From Flexilinea flocculi (lineage in GTDB: Bacteria; Chloroflexota; Anaerolineae; Anaerolineales; Anaerolineaceae): a DNA stretch of 64,000 nt. Under the pieces are notes generated by a model. That model made no database searches. It saw only the letters and a program-made list of their open reading frames with translations, and was not told where the DNA came from. The position numbers and the translations under genes are program-made. Each line of letters begins with the position of its first letter. Position 1 is the first letter of the stretch. The stretch lies in the NCBI RefSeq assembly GCF_001192795.1, contig NZ_DF968181.1, positions 794,914-858,913 on the forward strand, in the 5' to 3' direction. Shown here in pieces: positions 42,501 to 51,723 of the stretch.

Positions 42501-43646
42501 TTATTCAACCGGTACAGTCGGCATTACGTCTTTTCCAAGAACAATTTGGGGTACTGTTCCTTCGGGTACAATCATGAATTTATCCGTTTCTTTGATTGCT
42601 GAAGCATTTAATTGAGCAATCAGATATTGATAATAGGATGGATTCTCTTCATAGATCTTTGCCAAAAGTTCCGTATTCGCCAGATCGGCTTTCGCTAATT
42701 CTGCAGCTGCTTTTGCTTTTTCTGCATTCAACTGTTGTTCCAGAATTGCATTTTCTTTTCCCGCCTCAATCACAGCACGTTTTGCGATCAATTCCTGTTC
42801 TTCCAGTTGAGCCAGAATAACTTTTTGGCGGGCAGTTTCTTGGGCTGCTGCCTGTTGAACCCGAATTTCAGCTTCTTTTTGGACAGCGTTTGCTTTTCCT
42901 TCCTGTTCCAGCTTTTGTGATTGTGCTTTGGCTTTTTCCGCATCCAGCAAATATTGATTGGTTTCGTTGATGACTACCATTGCCTGATCAGAAGCCTGAA
43001 CATCCGTGACAACGATGTTATTGACATACATTCCGATTTCCCGTGTCAATTTTTCCAGTTCCGATTCGATACAGTTGCGCAGTGTATCCCGTCCTTCGGC
43101 AACTGCGTTGCCACGAAGATCGTTTTGGCCGACACAGACTTTCATTGCCTGTCTTGAAAAGCCGTCCATTTGGGATTCCAGCGTTTCATTGCTGGTATAA
43201 ATTCTTCGATAATTTACAAAATCTTTTGCAATCTGATCTTTGCTGAAATATTCAATTGTTCCGTCTGCTTTCTTTTCTTTCACGCTTGTTAAAGACGGGC
43301 GGAAAACTTGCCCTCGAATTTCTACATAAACCGGCTGCATGTCTTTTGTAAATACTTCGTCATCGGAAACTTGAAACCAGACGCCTTCAATATTGTAGCT
43401 TTCCATCTTTACATAAAGTCCGAAATCGCTGTAAATTCCTCCAGGTCCGACAATATCAACAATTTCTCCGGCGCGAATTTTGACACCCATCTCCTGTTGT
43501 CCCAGACCCTTCATTATATAGACTGGTTTGAAGGCTACAAAGGCAACAACAAGAAGTGCGAAGATTGCTAAAATGAGGATGCCGGTTTTATTGAAACCTG
43601 AAACAGTATTGTTCTTTTTCGGTTTTTCCGGACGATAATTTTCCAT
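42501..43646 (-). CDS. SPFH/band-7 (prohibitin-like) membrane protein
   Basis: A 381-residue protein with a short cytoplasmic N-terminus, one membrane helix at about residues 24-43 (GILILAIFALLVVAFVAF) and an SPFH domain (IRAGEIVDIVGPGGIYSDFG; QPVYVEIRGQVF). A long Ala/Glu/Gln/Lys-rich coiled coil follows (about residues 225-325). Such proteins form large membrane rings and are thought to organise membranes or regulate proteases. AAGGGG precedes the ATG. No NfeD partner is adjacent. Confidence 0.88.
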   Translation of the reverse strand: MENYRPEKPKKNNTVSGFNKTGILILAIFALLVVAFVAFKPVYIMKGLGQQEMGVKIRAGEIVDIVGPGGIYSDFGLYVKMESYNIEGVWFQVSDDEVFTKDMQPVYVEIRGQVFRPSLTSVKEKKADGTIEYFSKDQIAKDFVNYRRIYTSNETLESQMDGFSRQAMKVCVGQNDLRGNAVAEGRDTLRNCIESELEKLTREIGMYVNNIVVTDVQASDQAMVVINETNQYLLDAEKAKAQSQKLEQEGKANAVQKEAEIRVQQAAAQETARQKVILAQLEEQELIAKRAVIEAGKENAILEQQLNAEKAKAAAELAKADLANTELLAKIYEENPSYYQYLIAQLNASAIKETDKFMIVPEGTVPQIVLGKDVMPTVPVE

Positions 43647-43877
43647 GACTACCCCTTTTCTTTTTTATTAATTTGATGAAAGTCATGTTACTGAGAAAAA
43701 AATCTTGCTGATTCTATTTGAAACCGGCTGCCCAGGTTGAATACCTGTTCATCAGTTTTTGATTAACTTTCATCGTTATACTTATATACGAAAAATTGAT
43801 CTTTTCTTCTCGGAATCTGATTAATTTCTTTTGATAAGGATACTGATAAAATAAATTCAATCAGGCAGAAGAGCCAA

Positions 43878-44429
43878 TTATTCGTAAGTTTCCGGTTTGA
43901 GGATTCCGATATATGGCAGGTTACGATAGAAGTCCGAATAGTCAAGACCATAACCGACAACAAAATGATCCCCCATGGTAAAACCGCAATAATCTGGTTT
44001 TATCTCGCATTGATGTTTATTGATTTTATCCACGAGACAAATCGTTTTGATGGAAGCTGGTTTTCTTGCGTGGAAGAGCTCGGTTAAATATTTCAATGTC
44101 AAACCGGAATCGATAATATCTTCAACGATGATCACATGTTTATCCGTAATATTCTTGTCGAGATCTTTAATGATTTTTACAACGCCGGTGGATCTGGCAC
44201 TGGTACCGTAGCTTGAAACTGCAATAAAATCCATAAACAATCGGCATTTCATACTTCTGCACAAATCTGCGTAGAAGAAGGAAGCGCCTTTCAGAACGCA
44301 TACCATTAAGGGATCTTTTTGTTCATAATCGACTGTGAGTTGAGCAGCCAGTTCATCTACCCTCTTCTTGATCATTTCTTGCGAAAAAAGGACTTCAGCA
44401 ATATCATTTTGTTCATTGGTAATTCGCAT
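43878..44429 (-). CDS. hpt: Hypoxanthine phosphoribosyltransferase
   Basis: Purine salvage enzyme: hypoxanthine (or guanine) + PRPP gives IMP (GMP) + PPi. 183 aa, cytosolic. The PRPP loop HVIIVEDIIDSGLTL is clear, as are VCVLKGASFFYADL near the N-terminus, the flexible loop SSYGTSARSTG, and the base-binding end YCGFTMGDHFVVGYGLDYSDFYRNLPYIG. AGAGG lies 6 nt before the start. It is divergent from purA/purB, forming a purine-related cluster. Confidence 0.96.
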   Translation of the reverse strand: MRITNEQNDIAEVLFSQEMIKKRVDELAAQLTVDYEQKDPLMVCVLKGASFFYADLCRSMKCRLFMDFIAVSSYGTSARSTGVVKIIKDLDKNITDKHVIIVEDIIDSGLTLKYLTELFHARKPASIKTICLVDKINKHQCEIKPDYCGFTMGDHFVVGYGLDYSDFYRNLPYIGILKPETYE

Positions 44430-44458
44430 TATTTTCCTCTTTAAATAGTTCAGAGAAT

Positions 44459-44531
44459 CAGTAATTTGAAATTTGAAAAGAATTCATTGTTGTTCTTTAT
44501 TCGAAAAGTCAATTCATGTTTCAAATCACTG
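44459..44531. repeat. ERIC-like repeat lacking most of its hairpin
   Basis: Left end CAGTAATTTGAAATTTG, a left arm start (TTGTTGTTCTT) and right end CATGTTTCAAATCACTG. The hairpin apex and right arm are deleted. The remainder of the hpt-purA gap (44532-44790) has a TATAAT at about 44711-44716 and no other feature. Confidence 0.65.
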
Positions 44532-44790
44532 TCAGGGAATCGATGAATTTGTTTTTTTATCCTCTTACAATTTTATTTGAATATTCAGTTTTCAATGGCG
44601 GGAGATTACAACGCTGCCTGGCTGTATGAAAAGAATTATTCCTTTCTTTATTTGATCAGTCAATCGATATTTCGATTTGCTGACATGAAATAAATATGAT
44701 AATAGTGACTCGTTTTATAATTGAATTAGTTTAATCATCCGTTTTTTTTTGGATTTGAATAGTCATAAAAAAGATTGGAGTCAGATAAAT

Positions 44791-46065
44791 ATGTCAACCT
44801 GTGCAATTGTCGGAATAAATTGGGGCGATGAAGGAAAAGGCAGGATGGTCGACTTGATATCCAGCAGCTATGATATTGTTGTGCGATATCAAGGGGGCAA
44901 TAATGCAGGACATACCGTTGTCAATGAATACGGAAAATTTGCATTAAATCTTATCCCTTCAGGAATTTTTCGAAAGAATATTGTCAATGTTTTAGGAACT
45001 GGTACAGTCGTTGATCTGGAGCATCTAAGCGGAGAGATTAATAAACTCAAAAGTGCTGGAATCGCAATCTCTCCCGAAAACCTGAAAATCAGCGATCGAG
45101 CAATGATTGTATTTCCGTTTCATAAACAGCAGGATGTACTGGAGGAACAACGGCTGGCTGATAAAAAATATGGATCGACTAAACGCGGAATTGCTCCGGT
45201 TTATAGTGACAAATTCCAAAAAAAGGGCGTTCATATGGGAGAACTCCTGTATCCGCAAAAAATAAAAAGCCATCTGGAGAGTATTCTTGAATGGAAAAAT
45301 CTCATTCTAAAAAATGTATACGGAGCTGATCCCTATCGTCTGCAAGATATTCTTGCCTGGACCGAATGCTTTGGAGAGATTTTATCGCCTTATATCACTG
45401 ATACCGGAATTCTTTTGCGAAAAGCAAATGCTGAAGGGAAGAAAATTCTTTTTGAAGCTCAACTGGGTGCATTGCGTGATATTGATTATGGGATCTATCC
45501 GTATACTTCCTCTTCAAATCCGTTGGCATCTTATGCACCGATTGGATGTGGTGCGCCGGATTTACGGGTGGATGAGGTGGTTGGTGTTGTGAAGGCATAT
45601 TCGACCTGCGTCGGTGAAGGTCCGTTTACATCGGAATGGTTTGGAGAAGATGCGGATCGATTGAGAGAAGCCGGCGGTGAATACGGCGCAGCAACTGGAC
45701 GGCCGAGAAGAGTTGGTCCGATGGATATTGTAGCAACGAATTATGGTGTCCAAGTACAAGGAGCCACATGTATTGCATTAACAAAAATGGATATTCTATC
45801 CTATCTGGACAAGATTCCGGTTTGTACCGCATATGAAATCAATGGACAAAAAACGACAGATTTTCCGTTCCATGCGATTCTGGATGAAGCGAAACCTGTT
45901 TATGAATTTTTGCCTGGCTGGAAATGCGATATCAGCTCTGTTCGTAATTATGAGGCGCTTCCTTCAGAAGCACGAGAATATGTTGAATATATTGAAAAGA
46001 AAATCAATTGTCCCATTAAATATGTTTCAGTTGGGCCAGGAAGAGATGAAATTATCTTAAGGTAA
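44791..46065 (+). CDS. purA: Adenylosuccinate synthetase
   Basis: First step from IMP to AMP: IMP + Asp + GTP gives adenylosuccinate + GDP + Pi. 424 aa, cytosolic, standard length. Visible are the GTP/catalytic P-loop GINWGDEGKGRMVD, QGGNNAGHTVV, the switch-region GTKRGIAPVY-like STKRGIAPVYSD, and TGRPRRVGPMDIVA near the C-terminal half. The start MSTCAIVG is supported by GGAG 10 nt upstream and by family alignment; an upstream ATG adds 14 unlike residues. purB follows after 7 nt. Confidence 0.96.
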   Translation: MSTCAIVGINWGDEGKGRMVDLISSSYDIVVRYQGGNNAGHTVVNEYGKFALNLIPSGIFRKNIVNVLGTGTVVDLEHLSGEINKLKSAGIAISPENLKISDRAMIVFPFHKQQDVLEEQRLADKKYGSTKRGIAPVYSDKFQKKGVHMGELLYPQKIKSHLESILEWKNLILKNVYGADPYRLQDILAWTECFGEILSPYITDTGILLRKANAEGKKILFEAQLGALRDIDYGIYPYTSSSNPLASYAPIGCGAPDLRVDEVVGVVKAYSTCVGEGPFTSEWFGEDADRLREAGGEYGAATGRPRRVGPMDIVATNYGVQVQGATCIALTKMDILSYLDKIPVCTAYEINGQKTTDFPFHAILDEAKPVYEFLPGWKCDISSVRNYEALPSEAREYVEYIEKKINCPIKYVSVGPGRDEIILR

Positions 46066-46072
46066 TGGTGAA

Positions 46073-47458
46073 ATGGATCGATACGAAAGCCCTTTGGGAA
46101 CACGATATGCTTCTGAAAAAATGCTTTGGTTGTTTTCAGCCGATAATCGTTACAGAACCTGGCGAAAACTATGGACAGCGCTTGCCCGAGCTGAACATAA
46201 CCTTGGTCTGCCAATCAGTGCAGACCAGGTAGCTGAGCTTGAAGCGCATATTGATGATATTGATTATGTTGTTGTCGCAAAAAAAGAACAGGAAGTGCGC
46301 CATGATGTGATGGCGCACATTTATGCTTATGGACTGGTCTGTCCAACTGCCAAAGGTATTATCCATTTAGGCGCAACCAGTTGTTATGTGACTGATAATG
46401 CAGACCTGATTATTTATCGCGATGCGCTCCGATGGATTCGCGATGAATTACTGACGATCATCGAGAGCCTTTGTTTGTTTGCGGATCGTTACAAATCCCT
46501 TCCAACGCTTGGTTTTACCCATTTACAGCCGGCGCAGCTTGTAACCGTGGGTAAAAGAGCTTGTCTGTGGCTTCAGGATCTCATGCTTGACCTGGATGAG
46601 TTGGATTTTGTGCTGGATAGTATTTGTTTTCTGGGTTCCAGAGGAACTACCGGGACCGAAGCGAGCTTCCTCGAGTTATTTGAAGGAGATCAATCGAAAA
46701 TCGATGAGATGAATCGTCAAATCGCAGCGGAATTTGATTTTCAGCGTCTTTTTGGCGTTTCCGGTCAAACTTATCCAAGAAAATTTGATTCGAGGATTTT
46801 AAATGTGCTCAGTTCTCTCTCGCAAAGCTGTTACCGCTTTGCGAATGATTTGCGATTGCTCCAGCATATGCAGCAAATTGAAGAACCTTTTGCGGAAGAT
46901 CAGGTGGGTTCGTCAGCAATGGCTTATAAACGGAATCCGATTCTCAGCGAACGTGTCTGCTCACTTGCCAGATATGTCATCGTGGATGCAATGAATGCAC
47001 CATTGACTGCATCAACACAATGGTTTGAACGAACGCTGGATGATTCTGCGAATCGCAGAATTTCTTTGCCGGAAGGTTTTCTGGCTGTGGACGCGATCCT
47101 GCTGCTCATGAAAAAGATCATTTCCGGTCTGCATGTCAATGAAAAGATGATTGAAAATTCAGTAAAGAATAACTTACCTTTTATTGCGACAGAAAATCTG
47201 CTGATGCTGGCAGTTAAAAAAGGGAAAGATCGTCAAGTTGTTCATGAGATCATCCGAAAGCATTCGATGGCGGCGACGGCATGCATGAAAAATGGAGAAC
47301 CTTGTGATTTGCTGGAGCGTCTTGCGGGAGATACGAATTTAGGAATCAGTATCGAGGAGATCACCAGAACATTGGAACCTTCTGATTATGTTGGCCGGTC
47401 GGTTGATCAGACAGAAACCTATATCCGACTTTGTTTAAAGCGGATAAAAGGTAGCTAA
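46073..47458 (+). CDS. purB: Adenylosuccinate lyase
   Basis: Cleaves adenylosuccinate to AMP + fumarate, and SAICAR to AICAR, in purine synthesis. 461 aa, fumarase/aspartase superfamily. Recognised are GIIHLGATSCYVTDNADL, TLGFTHLQPAQLVTVGKR and the signature loop GSSAMAYKRNPILSE with the catalytic Ser. In a two-gene operon with purA, so both IMP-to-AMP steps are made together, opposite the salvage gene hpt. A terminator-like hairpin lies about 130 nt downstream. Confidence 0.96.
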   Translation: MDRYESPLGTRYASEKMLWLFSADNRYRTWRKLWTALARAEHNLGLPISADQVAELEAHIDDIDYVVVAKKEQEVRHDVMAHIYAYGLVCPTAKGIIHLGATSCYVTDNADLIIYRDALRWIRDELLTIIESLCLFADRYKSLPTLGFTHLQPAQLVTVGKRACLWLQDLMLDLDELDFVLDSICFLGSRGTTGTEASFLELFEGDQSKIDEMNRQIAAEFDFQRLFGVSGQTYPRKFDSRILNVLSSLSQSCYRFANDLRLLQHMQQIEEPFAEDQVGSSAMAYKRNPILSERVCSLARYVIVDAMNAPLTASTQWFERTLDDSANRRISLPEGFLAVDAILLLMKKIISGLHVNEKMIENSVKNNLPFIATENLLMLAVKKGKDRQVVHEIIRKHSMAATACMKNGEPCDLLERLAGDTNLGISIEEITRTLEPSDYVGRSVDQTETYIRLCLKRIKGS

Positions 47459-47583
47459 GATCAGCGATTTGACCTGTTCGTTTTCTTTCTCTATTCGAAA
47501 CGAATGCTTCTATGTCGAATTGTTCCTTTCTCTGGCCTTTTTCTATTTCTATGGTTATACTAAATTTGACAACTTTTGTCATT

Positions 47584-47641
47584 GGAAGTTCCTTTCGTGT
47601 TTTTTGACCAAAACAATTTTATAGGAACTTCCTTTTTTTTG
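47584..47641 (+). terminator. Probable terminator downstream of purB
   Basis: GGAAGTTCCT and AGGAACTTCC pair across a ~33-nt loop and are followed by eight T. The long loop lowers certainty. Confidence 0.6.
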
Positions 47642-47644
47642 CCC

Positions 47645-47767
47645 CAGCAATTCGGATCTTTGATCGATCTTTTGATTAATAAGAGTTATCTTATTGTTGA
47701 TTTATTTTTGTGCGTAGCACAAAAATAAATCAACAATAAAAAATCCCCATCATAGTTCGAATTGCTA
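47645..47767. repeat. ERIC-like repeat, full length, 23-bp perfect stem
   Basis: Outer ends CAGCAATTCGG and CATAGTTCGAATTGCT; arms 47691-47713 and 47717-47739 pair perfectly around GTA. The stem begins TTATTGTTGATTTATTTTTG and so differs from other copies on both sides. Confidence 0.9.
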
Positions 47768-48074
47768 CTTTTTCCTTGACTATGGAAATTTGAAACGCAG
47801 ACATTGTTCCTTATTCTTAAATATTTTTTCATAAATCGATTATGATTATTATTATGGAAATTTCTGCCAGTAATGGTTCACCAATTTCTGAAAGACAGAT
47901 CTTTTTTATCAACGATAAATTGATTCGATTAACAGAACCTCAAATCATCAGCAATTTCTCTTTTTTTTGTATTATACAAATGACAAGGAACTGAAAAAAT
48001 TTTCGTCTCTTTCTTTTTGTCTGCCTCGATTGCGGATTGGCTGATTGGTATCATAATTTTTTTTGGGAGGACGT
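47768..48074. other. AT-rich gap before the aminotransferase gene
   Basis: No clear gene. A 46-codon ATG frame at 47854-47994 (opening MEISASNGSPISERQ) has no ribosome site and matches nothing known. A GGGAGGA ribosome site near the right end serves the aminotransferase. No operator or riboswitch recognised. Confidence 0.4.
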
Positions 48075-49145
48075 ATGATTAACTTAACAAGAGGAGTTCC
48101 GGCTCCAGAATCTTTTGCACTCGACGGATTCGTTGAAGCGTTCAAAGCAGCGATGCTTGAAGATGGCAGAACGGCGATGTCGTATGTTGCCACTCCGGGA
48201 TATAAACCCCTGATTGACTGGATTGCAAAGGAAGAAAATGTAACTCCGGATCAAATTCTAATCGGAAACGGTTCATTGGAATGTTTGAATTTTATTGCAA
48301 CCGTCGCAGCTGAACCAGGCGATTGCGTATTTATGGAGTCTCCTTCCTATGACCGTGCAAATCTGATTATGAAACGGCGCGGATTGAATCCCTGCGGAAT
48401 TCCATTGTTGACAGATGGTGTTGATCTCAATGTTTTTGAAGAGATGTTGAAAAAACATACACCAAAATTCTTCTATACAATCCCTGATTTTCAAAATCCG
48501 ATGGGAACAACGACCAGTCTTGAAAAAAGAAAGAAGATTGCTGAATTCGCTCAGCAATACGGTTTTTGGGTTTTGGAAGATGTTCCTTATCGTGCGCTGC
48601 GTTATACAGGCGAAGATCTTCCTACGATTGCTTCAATGGCACCGGATCGTGTCATTAAGATGACTTCTTTTTCCAAAACATTGGCTCCTGGGTTGAGGTT
48701 GGGTGTTCTGGTAGGGAATGCTGATTTTATTAAGAAAATTCGCATTTATGCCGGTGATACCTATATCGGGCCGGTAAGTCCGACACAGGCTTTAGCTTAT
48801 CAATTTATGAAGCTGGGATTATATCAACCGAATCTACAGAAAATAAAAGAATTGTATTATCCGCGCTTGAAGAAAACATTAGAAATTTTGGAAACCGGAT
48901 TGCCGAATGCAGTTTATCCGAAACCAGAAGGCGGTTTCTTTGTGGGTGTCATGCTTCCGGAAGGAAATGACATGGAAACACTGATCCCGCGTGCAAAAGA
49001 AGCAGGTGTCAATATTACTGACGGACGAGGCTTCTTCCTGAATCGCGAAGATGGAAAACGATTCCTGCGCGTTCCTTTCTGTGGAATGAAGCCCGAAGAA
49101 TTGGAAGAAGTATTTAATCTCCTTCTTCCAGTGATTGTAAAGTAG
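48075..49145 (+). CDS. PLP-dependent class I/II aminotransferase
   Basis: A 356-residue fold-type I aminotransferase related to the MocR/2-aminoadipate (LysN-like) group. Features: NLTRGVPAPESF at the N-terminus, GNGSLECLNFIATV, PDFQNPMG (pocket), LEDVPYRALRY with the Asp that contacts PLP, and SFSKTLAPGLRLG with the PLP lysine. It transfers an amino group between an amino acid and a 2-oxo acid; aromatic, branched-chain or aminoadipate substrates are all possible. GGGAGGA stands 4 nt before the ATG. It is a single-gene unit with its own terminator. Confidence 0.92.
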   Translation: MINLTRGVPAPESFALDGFVEAFKAAMLEDGRTAMSYVATPGYKPLIDWIAKEENVTPDQILIGNGSLECLNFIATVAAEPGDCVFMESPSYDRANLIMKRRGLNPCGIPLLTDGVDLNVFEEMLKKHTPKFFYTIPDFQNPMGTTTSLEKRKKIAEFAQQYGFWVLEDVPYRALRYTGEDLPTIASMAPDRVIKMTSFSKTLAPGLRLGVLVGNADFIKKIRIYAGDTYIGPVSPTQALAYQFMKLGLYQPNLQKIKELYYPRLKKTLEILETGLPNAVYPKPEGGFFVGVMLPEGNDMETLIPRAKEAGVNITDGRGFFLNREDGKRFLRVPFCGMKPEELEEVFNLLLPVIVK

Positions 49146-49189
49146 TAGAAAAATTAGCAGAATGGCAGATCATTCCTGCCTACATTTTC

Positions 49190-49228
49190 AGAAAACGTTT
49201 TTCTCAAGAATCGAGAAAAACGTTTTTT
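49190..49228. terminator. Terminator after the aminotransferase gene
   Basis: AAAACGTTTTTCTC and GAGAAAAACGTTTT pair perfectly over 14 bp around AAGAATC; T-rich sequence follows. Confidence 0.88.
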
Positions 49229-49235
49229 GATTCTC

Positions 49236-49350
49236 TGTGACAGAAGATTGCTTCGCTACGCTCGCAATGATGCACTTCGCCCTGTGTGGCTCGCATGACA
49301 GCCTGTTATTGCAAGGAGGGAACAAACCCAAAGCAATCTTTCTTAATAAA
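49236..49350. repeat. Degenerate REP-like repeat
   Basis: TGACAGAAGATTGCTTCG, CTCGCAATGATGC, GCATGACAGCCTGTTATTGC and CAAAGCAATCTTTC show the REP-like building blocks in altered order. The remaining part of the gap to 49528 shows no gene that I trust. Confidence 0.6.
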
Positions 49351-49528
49351 GGAAAAACTATATGCAAAGCAGGGGGGAGAAAAGAATCTTTGGGCAAAAA
49401 GAAGCGTCTCCAATGTAAAAATAGCCAGCGGGCGCTAACCGCTTCAAATAAAATCAGCAAAAGAAGGTAGAAGGCAGAGGAAAAGCGAGGTTGTTCCCTA
49501 CTACAGACGTCATTTTGGCATAGCGGGG

Positions 49529-49563
49529 GTGAAAAAACCACCGGCTATGCCGGTGGTTATGGT
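49529..49563 (-). terminator. Terminator of the PfkB operon
   Basis: ACCACCGGC and GCCGGTGGT pair around TAT; on the minus strand the stem is followed by a T run (seen as AAAAAA on the plus strand). It lies about 80 nt after the kinase stop codon. Confidence 0.85.
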
Positions 49564-49640
49564 TAATTATCAGTGCACTCGCTGAATAACAACGGTAATC
49601 TTTTCAGGAAAACAGCATTCTCAAGCGCTCATCTTCCGTA

Positions 49641-50603
49641 TCATTTTAATAACAGGATATCCAGTTTTCCTTGATCGTCCCATAATAATCTGAAGCGATT
49701 GATGAATTCCTGCCGCGTATAAGCGTGGGATTGCGTTCCGACCTGCTCCAGGACATACGTGGACGCCAGCGCACCCATTTTCCCGCACAGTTCCCAGTCC
49801 AGTCCCTTGAAGTATCCCGTGATAAATCCAGACCGGTAGGCATCACCCACACCTGTCGGGTCTTTAATCTTCATCGGCGGGAAAACCGGAATTCGATATT
49901 CTTTACCGTCAACATAGATCATTGAACCATTTTCACCTAAAGTGATAATGACGCAATATACTTTCTTCAAGATTTCTTCCTGAGAAATCTCCCCATGTTT
50001 TTGGAGCAGGGCAAATTCATAATCATTGCAGAACAGGAATTTTGCTCCGCTGATCCCTTCGATAATCATCGATTTGTTCATTCTAACGATTTGCTGCGAA
50101 GGATCGAACGCATACGGAACACCGTATTCTTTACATTGACGAACATATCCGATCATGGCTTCAGGATCAGAAGGAGAGACGATAAACAGATCAATTTTTT
50201 CTTTTTTTAATTCAGAAAGTTTCAGATCCGCAGAATTTTTCATTGCGCCGGTATAAAAAGTCGCAATCTGCGCATTGCTCAGATCGGTGTTTTCAAAAAA
50301 TGATGCGGTATATTTCCCCGGAATCACGCGTGCAAAGCGGCAATCGATGCCTCTTTCTGTCAGCCAATGCCGATAATCTTCGAAATCTTCTCCTACTGCT
50401 GCGAACAGAAGGGGTTTTTCGCCGAGGAGGGCAAATGTGTAGCAAATATTGGGAGCAATACCTCCCTGATGTCGGACCATTTCATCCACTAAAAAGGAAA
50501 GACTGATTGAATCAAGATGATCCTGCAGAATATGGTCTTTAAAATATCCTGGAAATTTCATCAGATAATCATAGGCGACGGAACCACTGCAAACGATTGA
50601 CAT
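49641..50603 (-). CDS. PfkB/ribokinase-family sugar or nucleoside kinase
   Basis: A 320-residue cytosolic kinase. The N-terminus has CSGSVAYDYLMKFPGYF and HQGGIAPNICYTFALLGEKP (substrate-binding GG motif). The C-terminal ATP/anion-hole signature is KDPTGVGDAYRSGFITG, with the catalytic Asp in GVGD. The form DPTGVGDAYR is what I recall for adenosine-kinase-like members in Chloroflexota; the true substrate is not certain. It lies 27 nt after a ThiB-like gene and probably in one operon with it, so a role in a salvage pathway is plausible. GGAGAAC precedes the start. Confidence 0.9.
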   Translation of the reverse strand: MSIVCSGSVAYDYLMKFPGYFKDHILQDHLDSISLSFLVDEMVRHQGGIAPNICYTFALLGEKPLLFAAVGEDFEDYRHWLTERGIDCRFARVIPGKYTASFFENTDLSNAQIATFYTGAMKNSADLKLSELKKEKIDLFIVSPSDPEAMIGYVRQCKEYGVPYAFDPSQQIVRMNKSMIIEGISGAKFLFCNDYEFALLQKHGEISQEEILKKVYCVIITLGENGSMIYVDGKEYRIPVFPPMKIKDPTGVGDAYRSGFITGYFKGLDWELCGKMGALASTYVLEQVGTQSHAYTRQEFINRFRLLWDDQGKLDILLLK

Positions 50604-50630
50604 GTTTGTTCTCCGAATAAAAACGATTGA

Positions 50631-51683
50631 TTAGTAATTGGTTAAGATTTCATCATTCCATTTCTGGAGCCAGCTATCACGTTTCTCGTTGATTAAATCT
50701 GGATCCAGCATGGCCGGATTTTCCGGCACTAGCGCAAATTTTGTAAACACATCCGGCAAAACTGCATCCTTATTTACTGGGAAAACAAACATCTGCCCGG
50801 GTAAATCTTCCTGCCATTCTTTTCCAAGAATTGCATCGACAAACTTTTCTGCAAGCTCCTGATTTTGTGTTCCTTTCAGAATACCCAGGAATTCGACGAC
50901 CTGGTAACACATTCCGTCGCTGAGAATGGAAGCGGTAGGTGCGGTTTCCATCTCGGATTCCGCGTAAAACGGAGCTGCTGCCGGACTTGCGTCATACGAT
51001 ACAACCATAGGCTGCGGTCCCATCCCGCCGCCTGCTGAAAAATTGGTGTAATATGCGGTCGACCATCCATCCGCAATTTCAATTTTATTCGCTAATAAAG
51101 ATTTCCAATAATCAATAAATCCATCTTCGCCATAAGCGGCGATGGTAGCGAGCAAAAAAGCGATTCCAGGCGTTGAAGTGATTGGATTCTCAACAACCAA
51201 TTGCCCGGAATAATCCGGATTAATCAGATCATCCCAGGAAGCGGGTACTGCCAGACCTTTCTCATTAAACCATGCAGCGTCATAATTGATGCAGACATTC
51301 CCAAAATTAAAGGGCAGCGCCCGATTTTCTTGATCCATTTTGTAATTGTCTGCGATATTCGCTAATTCGGGCGATTCATATGAAAGGAGTATGTCATTTT
51401 CTAATGCTCTGGAAAGCATGATACTGTTCAGACCAATGATTACATCGGCGATAGGCGCTTCTTTAGAAAGAATCGCCTGATTCAGCATGGTAGTCCCATC
51501 TCCGCTTTCGATAAACTGAATTTTTACCTGATTTTCTTCCTCAAATGCTGCAACAATATCTTCGCTGACGCTGAATGAATCATAGGTTAAGATTGATAAA
51601 ATGTTATTGTTGCCTTCTGCCCAAACTGCATTGAATACGAATAATGATAGAAGCAATACCAATAAAAATGTAATTTTTTTCAT
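50631..51683 (-). CDS. ThiB-like ABC transporter substrate-binding protein
   Basis: A 350-residue exported binding protein. It has a signal peptide (MKKITFLLVLLLSLFVFNAVWA) without a lipobox Cys, then NILSILTYDSFSVSEDIVAAFEEE, ADVIIGLNSIMLSRAL, LPFNFGNVCINYDAAWF and WSTAYYTNFSAGGG, all typical of the thiamine-binding ThiB family. It should deliver thiamine or a relative to an ABC permease, but no permease or ATPase gene is adjacent. Secreted without a lipid anchor, it would need another way to stay near the cell. It sits between a hypothetical gene (40 nt) and a PfkB kinase (27 nt) in an apparent three-gene operon. Confidence 0.88.
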   Translation of the reverse strand: MKKITFLLVLLLSLFVFNAVWAEGNNNILSILTYDSFSVSEDIVAAFEEENQVKIQFIESGDGTTMLNQAILSKEAPIADVIIGLNSIMLSRALENDILLSYESPELANIADNYKMDQENRALPFNFGNVCINYDAAWFNEKGLAVPASWDDLINPDYSGQLVVENPITSTPGIAFLLATIAAYGEDGFIDYWKSLLANKIEIADGWSTAYYTNFSAGGGMGPQPMVVSYDASPAAAPFYAESEMETAPTASILSDGMCYQVVEFLGILKGTQNQELAEKFVDAILGKEWQEDLPGQMFVFPVNKDAVLPDVFTKFALVPENPAMLDPDLINEKRDSWLQKWNDEILTNY

Positions 51684-51723
51684 GTAAATTCTCTATTCCT
51701 TTTTTATCCACGGAAGTGGATTA

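Noticed and set aside
47854..47994. 46-codon ORF upstream of the aminotransferase gene
   Set aside because: No ribosome site, AT-rich sequence and no recognised similarity.
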